From: Nitrospira moscoviensis
GTDB taxonomy: Bacteria > Nitrospirota > Nitrospiria > Nitrospirales > Nitrospiraceae
Direction: 5' to 3'
NCBI RefSeq assembly: GCF_001273775.1
Contig: NZ_CP011801.1
Coordinates: forward strand, 4,194,001 to 4,258,000
Length of the DNA stretch: 64,000 bases
Position numbers and translations under genes: made by a program. This document shows positions 18,777-27,176 of this stretch, piece after piece. The notes below the pieces were generated by a model that was not told the DNA's origin, did not search any database, and was given only the letters and a program-made list of their open reading frames with translations. Position 1 is the stretch's first letter. Each line of letters opens with the position of its first letter.

Positions 18777-19117
18777 TACGGTTGATCCTCGTCGGCGTCC
18801 TGCTGCTCCTCTCGTTGGCGTTCTTTCTGCAGAACCAGGAACAGGAAGTGACGCTCCGCTATTTCTTCGGATTGATGGAAGCGTCAACGCCGATCTACAA
18901 GCCCATTCTCACCGCCTTTGTGATGGGGCTGCTGGTCGCGGGCATCCTCTTGTTCCCGCCCTGGGTGCGCAGCCGCATCGAATTGCGCCGCAAGACGAAA
19001 ACCCTCCAGGAGGCCGAGGTGGATCTCGAGCGCCTGCGCCTCTCACTCGAGAAGCTGTCAGCTCGGCCGCCGGGCCAAGCGCCGCTGGAACCGTCGCAGG
19101 ATCTGGCCGATGAGTGA
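18773..19117 (+). CDS. LapA-domain (DUF1049) inner-membrane protein
   Basis: This encodes 114 residues with two transmembrane segments (LILVGVLLLLSLAFFLQNQ and a second at FVMGLLVAGILLF). The motif FLQNQEQEVTLRYFFG between them is typical of LapA/YciS. A cytoplasmic coiled-coil-like tail (RRKTKTLQEAEVDLERLRL) follows. In E. coli the relative LapA works with LapB in controlling LPS synthesis; no LapB gene is next to it here, so that role is only inferred. It overlaps tsaE by 4 bases (ATGA) and mutS by 8. Confidence 0.8.
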   Translation: MIRLILVGVLLLLSLAFFLQNQEQEVTLRYFFGLMEASTPIYKPILTAFVMGLLVAGILLFPPWVRSRIELRRKTKTLQEAEVDLERLRLSLEKLSARPPGQAPLEPSQDLADE

Positions 19118-21764
19118 CAGCGACGCCAGCCCGCTCATGCGCCAGTACTTGGAGATCAAGCGGGGGTATCCCGAGGCGATCCTGTTTTTCCGCGTGGGCG
19201 ATTTCTATGAAATGTTCTTCGAAGACGCGCAGGAGGCGTCCCGCCTGTTGTCGATCGCCCTCACGTCGCGGGACAAGAACAGTCCCGTTCCCGTCCCGCT
19301 GTGCGGGGTGCCGTACCATGCCGCCACGGGCTACATCGCCAAGCTCCTGAAGGCCGGGCGCACCGTGGCCCTCTGCGAGCAGGTCGAAGATCCGAAACTC
19401 GCCAAAGGTCTGGTCCGGCGGGAAGTCGTCCGGCTCTACACGCCCGGCACGCTCGTCGATACGGAATTTCTCTCGCCGGTCGAGTCCAACTATCTGGTCG
19501 CGCTCGCCTGTCGATCGGCCTCGACGCAGGGTCTGTCCATCGGCCTCGCGGCGTTGGACGTCTCGACCGGCGAATTTTGGATCACGGAGTTCGCCGGCCC
19601 TCGCGCCCTCTCTCAAGCCTCGGACGAATTGACCAGGCTGGAACCGCGCGAGGTGCTGTTCCCTTCCGGGGCGGACCGCCGGCTGATGGAGTGGCTGGGA
19701 CAGATGAAAGCGGCACGTTTGTGCGAGCGCCCGGTCGCATCGTTCGATCACCACCAGGCTGTCCGGATGTTGCTGCGGCAGTTCCGCCTTCAAACGCCGG
19801 ATGCTCTGGGGTGTCAGGGGCTGTCCGTCGCACTGGGGGCGGCGGGGGCCGTCCTGCACTACTTCCGCGACACACAGCCGACCGCGCCGCTCGACCACAT
19901 CCGCCGCCTGGCAGTCCGATGGGACAACGAGACGATGCATCTGGACAGCGTGACGATCCGAAATTTGGAGCTCTTGAAGCCCCTGGCGGCTCCCGACACC
20001 GGACAGGATCCGCGACCGGCCACGCTCCTGTCCGTGGTGGACCGTACCGTCACGGCGATGGGCGGCCGGCTGCTACGGCAATGGCTCGTGCGGCCGCTGA
20101 TTCAATCCCCTCTCATCGCGGCTCGGCTCGACGCAGTCGGCGAGCTGAAGGAACGGATGCAGGAACGGGTGGCGCTACGAACGGCGCTGCGCGGCGTCCA
20201 GGACATCGCCCGCCTCGGCAGCCGTCTGGTGCTGGGCCTCGCCGGCCCCCGCGAGTTGCTGGCATTGAAGCAGTCGCTGGCGGCCATGCCGGAGATTCTC
20301 GCACAGCTCACCGCGCTGCGGAGTCCGCTGATCGTCGAAACCAGACAGTCCTGGGACGACGGCCGGGACATGTACGACCTCATCGAGCAGGCCATCCAGC
20401 CGGAGGCCCCGTTGTCCGCCCGGGACGGTAACGTCATCCGGGACGGCTACGATCCCCGGGTCGATGAATGGCGCAAGGCCAGCAAAGATGGGAAAGGCTG
20501 GATCGCCGGGCTGGAGCACCAGGAGCGCGCGCGGACGGGCATCGAATCGTTGAAGGTGCGCTACAACCAGGTCTTCGGCTACTACATCGAAATCACCAAG
20601 GCGAATCTGAGCCGGGTGCCGCTCGACTATATCCGCAAACAGACGCTCGTCAACGCCGAGCGCTTCATGACCCCCGAGCTCAAGGAGCTGGAGGAGCGCG
20701 TCACCGGCGCGGACGCCAAGCTCCTGGCGCTTGAACAGGAGTTGTTCGCCGCGGTCCGCGAGCGCTTGGCCAGGGAGTCGCACAGGTTGGAGGCGATGGC
20801 CCGGACGCTTTCGCTGATCGACGTCCTGAGCGGGCTGGCCGAAGTCGCGGCTCTCCACCGCTATACCAAGCCCGCAGTGGACGAGAGCGGCGTGATCGCC
20901 ATCCGCAACGGCCGCCATCCCGTCGTCGAACGGCTCGTTCCCGACTTGGCGTTCGTACCGAACGACACCGAGTTGAATCTCGGAGACCATCGCCTGTTGA
21001 TCCTCACCGGTCCCAATATGGCGGGGAAAAGTACGTACCTTCGCCAGGTCGCGTTGATTGTGCTGTTGGCGCAGATGGGGAGCTTCGTGCCGGCGGATGA
21101 GGCGCGGATCGGACTGGTCGATCGCATCTTCACCCGCGTGGGAGCTTCAGACAACTTGGCCGGCGGTCACAGCACCTTCATGGTGGAGATGGTCGAAACC
21201 GCCGGGATCTTGAGCAATGCCACGGCGCGCAGCCTGATTTTATTGGACGAAATCGGCCGCGGCACCAGCACCTACGACGGGTTGAGCATCGCGTGGGCGG
21301 TCGCGGAACATATCCACGATCGCACGCAACTGGGCGCGCGCACCTTATTTGCCACTCACTACCATGAGATGACGCAGTTGGAGCAGCAGCGGGAGGGGAT
21401 CAAGAACTATCGGGTGGCGGTGCAGGAACGAGATGGCGACGTGGTCTTCCTCAGAAAAATCGTTCCGGGAGGCGCGGATCGGAGTTACGGCATTCATGTG
21501 GCCCAACTGGCGGGACTTCCTCCCTCGGTGATCTCCCGGGCGCAAGAAGTGCTGAGGCAGCTCGAACAATCCGACGCCGCACCGGCCGGTCTCTTCCCGC
21601 AACAGGCCACCCGGACGACGGAGCCCCTTCCCCAGCCCCATCCGATCGTCGAGGAAATGAAGCAGATCGATTTATTTTCGATGACCCCGCTCGATGCGCT
21701 GAACCGGCTGGCCGAGCTGCAGCGCAGGATTCTGCCGGACACCCGCACATCGACAGACAAATAA
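19110..21764 (+). CDS. mutS: DNA mismatch repair protein MutS
   Basis: This 884-residue protein is a full-length MutS that recognises mismatches and small loops. The mismatch-contacting Phe and Glu are in GDFYEMFFEDA (residues 32-34). The connector, lever and clamp regions follow. The ATPase carries TGPNMAGKSTYLRQ (Walker A), LILLDEIGRGTSTYDG (Walker B/signature) and ATHYHEMTQLE. The C-terminus ends in a beta-clamp-like segment IDLFSM. It closes the pdxJ operon, with a shared terminator immediately after it. Confidence 0.96.
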   Translation: MSDSDASPLMRQYLEIKRGYPEAILFFRVGDFYEMFFEDAQEASRLLSIALTSRDKNSPVPVPLCGVPYHAATGYIAKLLKAGRTVALCEQVEDPKLAKGLVRREVVRLYTPGTLVDTEFLSPVESNYLVALACRSASTQGLSIGLAALDVSTGEFWITEFAGPRALSQASDELTRLEPREVLFPSGADRRLMEWLGQMKAARLCERPVASFDHHQAVRMLLRQFRLQTPDALGCQGLSVALGAAGAVLHYFRDTQPTAPLDHIRRLAVRWDNETMHLDSVTIRNLELLKPLAAPDTGQDPRPATLLSVVDRTVTAMGGRLLRQWLVRPLIQSPLIAARLDAVGELKERMQERVALRTALRGVQDIARLGSRLVLGLAGPRELLALKQSLAAMPEILAQLTALRSPLIVETRQSWDDGRDMYDLIEQAIQPEAPLSARDGNVIRDGYDPRVDEWRKASKDGKGWIAGLEHQERARTGIESLKVRYNQVFGYYIEITKANLSRVPLDYIRKQTLVNAERFMTPELKELEERVTGADAKLLALEQELFAAVRERLARESHRLEAMARTLSLIDVLSGLAEVAALHRYTKPAVDESGVIAIRNGRHPVVERLVPDLAFVPNDTELNLGDHRLLILTGPNMAGKSTYLRQVALIVLLAQMGSFVPADEARIGLVDRIFTRVGASDNLAGGHSTFMVEMVETAGILSNATARSLILLDEIGRGTSTYDGLSIAWAVAEHIHDRTQLGARTLFATHYHEMTQLEQQREGIKNYRVAVQERDGDVVFLRKIVPGGADRSYGIHVAQLAGLPPSVISRAQEVLRQLEQSDAAPAGLFPQQATRTTEPLPQPHPIVEEMKQIDLFSMTPLDALNRLAELQRRILPDTRTSTDK

Positions 21765-21765
21765 A

Positions 21766-21798
21766 AAGCGGCCGCCCCGTGAGGAGCGGCCGCTCTTG
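21766..21798. terminator. Bidirectional terminator between convergent mutS and the secreted-protein pair
   Basis: A perfect 9-bp inverted repeat AGCGGCCGC / GCGGCCGCT (21767-21775 and 21786-21794) sits 2 bases after the mutS stop. The A-run before it gives a T-run on the minus strand, so termination is strongest for the minus-strand gene ending at 21823. Confidence 0.7.
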
Positions 21799-21822
21799 GT
21801 TCATCCGACTCTCGGACTTAGC

Positions 21823-22479
21823 TCAATGTCCCTGATTGTAGGATGCGGTCCAGGGAATCAACCCACCGACCGGCTTTCCTCCCGGGATCATCACGTCATA
21901 CTGCATGCGGACGTTGTCGGCACCCTTGGGCGAAGTAGTGAGGCTCTGCTTGGCGCTTGCGCAAGCCGAGTCAAAGTCGCTTTTCCCCGCACATTCCTTG
22001 AGGCGAAGAGCGGAGATGCTCAGCGGCTTCCCTTGCGCACCCGCGACTTCCGGGAGCTTCTTCACCGACGTGATCACGCGGTGATTCTGCTCCGTCTCCT
22101 GGGCGACAAATTCGATCAGATCCGTCGTGCTGCTGGGCGGCACTTCTTTCGCCGCAGCGGGGCCCGCATGGACGCGACCCATCTTCTTCAGCTCTTCCCA
22201 GGCGCCCTTGTCGGCATAGAACTTCAGGGTCTTGCCCGGGTGGATCTTCTGCCAGAACAGGCCGCTCTCGGCGTTGCCGCCGAACACGGCGATATTGATC
22301 CACACCGCTTCATCGTACGGATCCAGCACGATCACGCGGCCCTGCAGCGTGGTCGGCTTGCTCATATCGCCCCATTCAAACCGCTCTTGGAACGCTTCGA
22401 TGGCCAATGCGGTGGAAGCCATGCCGACTACCAGCGCAACGGCAGCCAGAACAGCTCCGCCTTGCTTCTGAAGCTTCAT
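21823..22479 (-). CDS. Secreted protein of unknown function
   Basis: This encodes 218 residues from ATG at 22479, preceded by GGAGG. The start has a Sec signal peptide (MKLQKQGGAVLAAVALVVG, cleavage after ALA). The mature part contains TTLQGRVIVLDPYDEAVWIN and a pair of Cys residues (KECAGKSDFDSACASAK) that could form a disulfide. I do not recognise a family. The short motif LQGRV recurs in the neighbouring upstream secreted protein, so the two may be functionally linked in the periplasm. It is the second gene of a two-gene transcript. Confidence 0.7.
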   Translation of the reverse strand: MKLQKQGGAVLAAVALVVGMASTALAIEAFQERFEWGDMSKPTTLQGRVIVLDPYDEAVWINIAVFGGNAESGLFWQKIHPGKTLKFYADKGAWEELKKMGRVHAGPAAAKEVPPSSTTDLIEFVAQETEQNHRVITSVKKLPEVAGAQGKPLSISALRLKECAGKSDFDSACASAKQSLTTSPKGADNVRMQYDVMIPGGKPVGGLIPWTASYNQGH

Positions 22480-22530
22480 AATCGCGTCCTCCTTCAACAA
22501 CATAAAAGAATGAAAGCTTGACGATATCGA

Positions 22531-23040
22531 TTACTTAAGAACCTTGAAGCCGGTGATCGTCCGACCATCCAAGGTCACTTCCATCGCGACGAGGTCCTGG
22601 GAAGCCTTGATGATCTGGTCCATCAGCGCCTTGTCCTTCACGGCCAAGCGGACGGTCGTGGCGGCATGGTACCAACCGGAGTACGGGTTATTCTTTTCCG
22701 TCCCTCCGACGAAGCCCCACGCGCAGCAGCTGAACAAAGGATCCGGCGGCTTCACATCCAACTGCGTCGAGGAGCGGCCGGCCGGAGTGCCGGAGGCGGG
22801 CTCGCCGGAATTCCAATACTGGATCCCGAACAAGAGTTCGCCGTCGGGATTATCGGCCCACTGAGACCAGACACGGCCTTGGAGCGTCTTGGTGGCTTCT
22901 GCCTTGAGCGGCTTGCCGCCTACGATGGCGTCCGCTACTCCACCTCCGCCCGGGGCATCGGCTGCCACGGCAAATTCGGCCGATAGCAAGCCGAGGACAG
23001 AGAACACTGCGACAGCGGCTAGAACTACGACCCTCTTCAT
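22531..23040 (-). CDS. Secreted protein of unknown function
   Basis: This encodes 169 residues from ATG at 23040, preceded by GGAGG. A Sec signal peptide (MKRVVVLAAVAVFSVLGLL, cleavage after AVAA) leads to a Gly-rich linker, then KTLQGRVWSQWADN and a Cys pair in PLFSCCAWGFVGG. The adjacent Cys-Cys is unusual for a small periplasmic protein. No known family is recognised. It is the promoter-proximal gene, with a leader of about 177 bases and a near-consensus promoter at 23224-23252. Confidence 0.7.
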   Translation of the reverse strand: MKRVVVLAAVAVFSVLGLLSAEFAVAADAPGGGGVADAIVGGKPLKAEATKTLQGRVWSQWADNPDGELLFGIQYWNSGEPASGTPAGRSSTQLDVKPPDPLFSCCAWGFVGGTEKNNPYSGWYHAATTVRLAVKDKALMDQIIKASQDLVAMEVTLDGRTITGFKVLK

Positions 23041-23223
23041 ACCTAGTCCCTCCTTCATAAAAATGAAACTCACAACGGATGAACGCTCGCTTAAAGACGA
23101 TAAATCAGAAAAACAATATCCGAAGCGCCGCTCGGCGAGAGAAAGTGTTAGATCCCCCTTTCTCTTGTTTCTCCTCCGCCGCGTCGCCTCGCCTGGATCT
23201 CTCTGTACCGGAAAACGTTGGCA

Positions 23224-23252
23224 ATGGTACTTAAACCGCTAATTTGTGTCAA
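23224..23252 (-). promoter_or_regulatory. Strong sigma70-type promoter for the two secreted-protein genes
   Basis: TTGACA (complement of 23247-23252) and TACCAT (complement of 23224-23229) are spaced by exactly 17 bases in an AT-rich stretch. Transcription would begin near 23217, leaving about 177 untranslated bases before 23040. Apart from this promoter the 23041-23373 gap shows no gene. Confidence 0.65.
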
Positions 23253-23373
23253 GCGATTGTTTGGCGAAACATCCACTTCTCAATTCACAGACTTTGTTCA
23301 ATGTTTACATTTACTTACTAAAAGTCATCTGAACTGAGCGCCTTCGGGGAATCGAGATCGGATTAAAGATTTC

Positions 23374-24627
23374 TCATCTAAGAGACGCCAATTGCTTCGA
23401 CGACAGCGGCCCCAATCCCGTGATCGCCATCGTACCAGGCGCCAATAGTTCTTGCGCCACGCGGAACACTTGCTCTTCCATCACGGCGTCAATCTCCGTC
23501 AGCATGTCCTCCAAGCTCGTATGGCATCCCGTGATGAGCTCGTCCTTCGCCAATTTGTTCATGCGACTGTGAGAACTCTCCAGGCTGAGCATCAGGCTGC
23601 CCTTCATCTGATCTTTCGTCCGCCTGAGTTCTTCGCGTCCGATGCCCTCCGTCGAAATACGCCTGATCTCGCGCCTGATCAGATCGAGCACTCGTTCCGC
23701 TTCCGTCGGTCGCGTGCCCGCATACACCGTCAACGTGCCGGCGTCCGAATAGCCGGACAAGAACGAATAGATCGAATAGGCCAATCCCCGCTTTTCGCGC
23801 ACCTCCTGAAACAACCGCGAGCTGACGCTGCCCCCCAGCACACTGTTGACGACATACGCGGCATAGCGGTCCTTATGGCCTGCGGGCACGCCCTTGAGCC
23901 CGACGCAGAGATGCACCTGTTCGAGCCGCTTGCGCTTCATCAACCGGCCGCCGAACAGTTCCGGCGGCCATCGCGCGCTCATGGCCGCGGCCGCGCCCAG
24001 CCGGTGCTTTCCGAATTGACGCGCGATCGTTTTCTCCAGGCGGGACTGATCGAAATTTCCTGCGGCCGCAATGACGATGTCCTGCGGCCGGTAGTGCGTC
24101 TCGATATACGCGAGCAGATCGTGTCGCCGGATCGCAGACACCGTGGCGGCTTGTCCCAGGATCGGGCGACTGAGGGGATGGCGCCCCATGACCTGTCCGC
24201 TGTGAAGCTCCTGCACCAGGTCTTCGGGATCATCGAGGACCATGCGGATCTCTTCCAGCACCACGCGCTTTTCTTTTTCGATTTCCTTCCGGCCGAACCG
24301 GGACCGATGAAACAGATCGGAGAGCAGGTCCAGAGCTTGGAGCAGATGCTGGTCGAGCACCTTCACGTAGAAGGTGGTGGTTTCGCGGGTGGTAAAGGCG
24401 TTCATCTCGCCGCCCAGAGCGTCGATGTCCCGCGAAATCTGCGCAGCCGACCTCGTGGCCGTCCCTTTAAAGAACATGTGTTCGATGAAATGGGAGTAGC
24501 CGGCTTGCGCCGGCTCTTCGTCGCGGGAGCCGGTATTGACCCAGATGCCGACCGTGACGGATTTCAAGGTCGGGATCCGCTCGGTGACGAGGCGGATCCC
24601 GTTATCCAGGATGAGTTTGCGGTACAA
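23374..24627 (-). CDS. M16-family zinc metallopeptidase (processing-peptidase-like)
   Basis: This 417-residue protein is of the pitrilysin/mitochondrial-processing-peptidase type. The inverted zinc motif HFIEH is at residues 46-50, and the downstream acidic stretch KRVVLEEIRMVLDDPEDL supplies the third ligand. The C-terminal half carries REKRGLAYSIYSFLSGYSDAG, a family hallmark. Such genes regularly follow pnp, and here it starts 5 bases after the pnp stop, so it ends the translation operon. Substrate unknown. Confidence 0.9.
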   Translation of the reverse strand: MYRKLILDNGIRLVTERIPTLKSVTVGIWVNTGSRDEEPAQAGYSHFIEHMFFKGTATRSAAQISRDIDALGGEMNAFTTRETTTFYVKVLDQHLLQALDLLSDLFHRSRFGRKEIEKEKRVVLEEIRMVLDDPEDLVQELHSGQVMGRHPLSRPILGQAATVSAIRRHDLLAYIETHYRPQDIVIAAAGNFDQSRLEKTIARQFGKHRLGAAAAMSARWPPELFGGRLMKRKRLEQVHLCVGLKGVPAGHKDRYAAYVVNSVLGGSVSSRLFQEVREKRGLAYSIYSFLSGYSDAGTLTVYAGTRPTEAERVLDLIRREIRRISTEGIGREELRRTKDQMKGSLMLSLESSHSRMNKLAKDELITGCHTSLEDMLTEIDAVMEEQVFRVAQELLAPGTMAITGLGPLSSKQLASLR

Positions 24628-24632
24628 GGCTG

Positions 24633-26750
24633 TTACCCGGCCGTGGGTTCCTTCGCGCCGCTCCCGGAGGGAGCCGGCATCGTCTCTTTCCGGCTGAGGC
24701 GGATTTTGCCCTGCTTGTCGATTTCGAGCACCTTCACCAGGATTTGATCCCCTTCCGCCACTTCATCGGAGACCGCCTTCACCCGATGATGGGCCAACTG
24801 GGAAATATGGACCAAGCCGTCCGTCCCCGGCAGCACTTCGACGAAGGCGCCGAAGTCCATGATCTTCCGCACCGTCCCGAGGTAGGTCTTCCCGACTTCG
24901 ACCTCTTCCGTCAGCCGGCCGATCATGTCCTTGGCTTTTTGCGCCGAGGCTTCGTCGACGGACGCGATCGTGACGATGCCCGTGTCCTCGACATTGATCT
25001 TCACGCCGCACTCCGCGATGATCCCGCGGATGGTTTTTCCGCCCGGACCGATCACGTCCCGGATCTTGTCCTGTTTGACCTTCAGCGTGAAAATCCGCGG
25101 CGCGAACGGCGACAGATTGGCGCGAGGCGCGCCGAGGGCCTTCGCCATGTGACTCAGAATGTGGAGCCGGCCGGTGCGGGCCTGCTCCAGCGCTTGTTGC
25201 ATCAACGCCGTCGTGATCCCCCCGATCTTGATGTCCATCTGAAGCGCCGTCACACCGTTCTTGGTCCCGCAGACTTTGAAGTCCATGTCTCCCAGATGGT
25301 CTTCGAGGCCGAGGATGTCGGAGAGGATCATGACGGCGTCCCCTTCCTTGATCAGGCCCATCGCGATGCCCGCCACCGGCTCTTTGATGGGCACCCCGGC
25401 GTCCATCATCGCGAGCGTGCCGCCGCAGACGGTCGCCATGGACGACGAGCCGTTCGACTCGAGAATTTCGGAGACGATGCGGAGCGTGTAGGGGAAACTC
25501 TCCTTGCCGGGAATGACGGGCTTCAGCGCCCGCTCGGCCAACGCCCCGTGCCCGACTTCGCGCCGGCCCGGCGACCGCAGCGGCCGCGCCTCGCCCACGC
25601 TGAACGGCGGAAAATTGTAATGGAGCATGAAGGTGCGCGTGTACTCGCCTTCCAGCGCGTCGATCCGCTGCTCATCCTCGGTCGTGCCCAGCGTCACCAC
25701 GGCGAGGCTCTGGGTTTCGCCGCGCGTGAAGAGCGCCGACCCATGCGTGCGCGGCAGGACGCCGACCTCGATGGTGATGGGACGGATATCCGCGGGACCG
25801 CGGCCGTCCGCGCGCGAGCCTTTTTCGAGGATCATGTTCCGGACTTCCGTATACTCCAATCCATGGAAGACGATCTTGATGTGCCGCTCGCTGCTCGGTT
25901 CGTCCGGATTCTTGAGTTTCTCAACGGCATCGGACAGGATCGCATCGAGCCGCTCCTGCCGCGCCGTCTTGTTCGGGATCATGATCGCGTCCCTGATGGG
26001 CTGCGCCACGAGTTCCTTCACCTTGGCCGCCAGGGCGGGATCGATCGATTCGACCGCCACCTCGCGCTTCTTGTTGCCGACTTTCTTCGCCAGCTCCGAA
26101 ATTTTCGCGACGATCTTCTTGATCTCGGCATGCGCGAGTTCCAGCGCCTCCAGCATCGTCGCTTCGGGCAGTTCGTCCGCGCCCGCCTCGACCATCATCA
26201 CGGCGTCGGCCGTCCCGGCCACGACAAGGTTCAGCTCACTCTTCTCCATCGTGTCCAGATCGGGATTCACGATAAACTGGCCATTGACACGGCCGATCTT
26301 CACGCCGGCGACCGGTCCATTGAACGGGATATTGGAAATGGCCAGCGCGGCCGACGCGGCCGTAATGCCGATCACGTCGGACGAACCGGTCTTGTCGGCG
26401 GACAGGACCGAGGCGATGACCTGCGTTTCGAAGTAGTAGCCTTCGGGGAAGAGCGGACGGAGGGGGCGGTCGATCAACCGGCTGGTGAGCACTTCCTTCT
26501 CGGACGGCCGGCCTTCCCGCTTGAAGTAGCCGCCGGGAATCTTGCCGGCGGCGTAGGTCTTTTCCTGGTAGTCGACGGTCAAGGGGAGAAAGTCGACCCC
26601 CGGTTTCGCCGTCTGGGAGGCGACCGCGGTCGCCAGCACGACCGTATCGCCGTACGACGCCCAGATCGATCCGTCGGCTTGCTTGGCCACGCGGCCGGTT
26701 TCGAGCCGGAGCGTCCGGCCCGCCACATCGAGTTCAACAACATGTACCAT
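24633..26750 (-). CDS. pnp: Polyribonucleotide nucleotidyltransferase (PNPase)
   Basis: This 705-residue exoribonuclease degrades RNA phosphorolytically from the 3' end. Two RNase PH domains flank a helical linker; the second contains ADGRGPADIRPI, RTHGSALFTRGETQ and SPGRREVGHGALAERAL. A KH domain (VIGPGGKTIRGIIAE) and an S1 domain (GTVRKIMDFGAFVEVLPGTDGLVHISQLA) complete it. It lies after rpsO, as in most bacteria, and the intergenic leader holds two perfect hairpins that are candidates for autoregulation by RNase III and PNPase. Confidence 0.97.
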   Translation of the reverse strand: MVHVVELDVAGRTLRLETGRVAKQADGSIWASYGDTVVLATAVASQTAKPGVDFLPLTVDYQEKTYAAGKIPGGYFKREGRPSEKEVLTSRLIDRPLRPLFPEGYYFETQVIASVLSADKTGSSDVIGITAASAALAISNIPFNGPVAGVKIGRVNGQFIVNPDLDTMEKSELNLVVAGTADAVMMVEAGADELPEATMLEALELAHAEIKKIVAKISELAKKVGNKKREVAVESIDPALAAKVKELVAQPIRDAIMIPNKTARQERLDAILSDAVEKLKNPDEPSSERHIKIVFHGLEYTEVRNMILEKGSRADGRGPADIRPITIEVGVLPRTHGSALFTRGETQSLAVVTLGTTEDEQRIDALEGEYTRTFMLHYNFPPFSVGEARPLRSPGRREVGHGALAERALKPVIPGKESFPYTLRIVSEILESNGSSSMATVCGGTLAMMDAGVPIKEPVAGIAMGLIKEGDAVMILSDILGLEDHLGDMDFKVCGTKNGVTALQMDIKIGGITTALMQQALEQARTGRLHILSHMAKALGAPRANLSPFAPRIFTLKVKQDKIRDVIGPGGKTIRGIIAECGVKINVEDTGIVTIASVDEASAQKAKDMIGRLTEEVEVGKTYLGTVRKIMDFGAFVEVLPGTDGLVHISQLAHHRVKAVSDEVAEGDQILVKVLEIDKQGKIRLSRKETMPAPSGSGAKEPTAG

Positions 26751-26791
26751 CTATGGTCTCCTCATGTTAGGTCCCACAGATGCCCACAGAG

Positions 26792-26818
26792 ATAGGCTCA
26801 GGCTTCGCCTGAGCCTAT
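26792..26818 (-). promoter_or_regulatory. Perfect 12-bp hairpin in the pnp leader
   Basis: The arms at 26792-26803 and 26807-26818 are exact inverted repeats. On the minus strand the apex reads GCGAAGC, a notably stable mini-hairpin. It lies 41 bases upstream of the pnp ATG without a following T-run, so it is more like an RNA-processing or translational control element than a terminator. In E. coli an RNase III-cut stem at this position mediates PNPase autoregulation; that role here is inferred. Confidence 0.6.
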
Positions 26819-26850
26819 GTCCGTGTTCACCTGTGCGACATGCGAATCCA

Positions 26851-26877
26851 CGCTGTCGCACGGGACGTGCGACAGCG
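26851..26877 (-). promoter_or_regulatory. Second perfect 12-bp hairpin after rpsO
   Basis: The arms 26851-26862 and 26866-26877 are exact inverted repeats with a 3-base loop, starting 15 bases after the rpsO stop codon. No T-run follows on the minus strand, so it may protect the rpsO mRNA 3' end or be a processing site rather than a full terminator. Confidence 0.55.
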
Positions 26878-26892
26878 GCTTGCCCCAGTCGG

Positions 26893-27162
26893 CTACTTGC
26901 GAATGCCGAGTCGATCGATCACGGCGCGATACCGCGCATCGTCCACGCCGCGGAGGTAATCCAACAACCGCCGTCTCCGCCCCACCAGCTGCAACAACCC
27001 GCGCCGCGAGTGGTGATCTTTCTTGTGCGTCTTGAAATGCTCGGTGAGGTACGCGATGCGGTTGGTCAGGACCGCGATCTGAACTTCGGGGGAACCGGAG
27101 TCCGCCTCATGCTGCCGATACTGCTTGATCAATTCCGTCTTCGCTTCCTTCAGTAATGCCAT
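26893..27162 (-). CDS. rpsO: 30S ribosomal protein S15
   Basis: This encodes 89 residues from ATG at 27162, which has GAGGAG upstream and gives the universal S15 length; an in-frame start 18 bases earlier is spurious. S15 binds 16S rRNA helices 20-22 early in small-subunit assembly. Diagnostic segments are HEADSGSPEVQIAVLTNRI and KDHHSRRGLLQLVGRRRRLLDYL. It follows truB by 14 bases in the rimP-nusA-infB-rbfA-truB-rpsO-pnp arrangement. Confidence 0.97.
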   Translation of the reverse strand: MALLKEAKTELIKQYRQHEADSGSPEVQIAVLTNRIAYLTEHFKTHKKDHHSRRGLLQLVGRRRRLLDYLRGVDDARYRAVIDRLGIRK

Positions 27163-27176
27163 CGTCCCGCTCCTCT

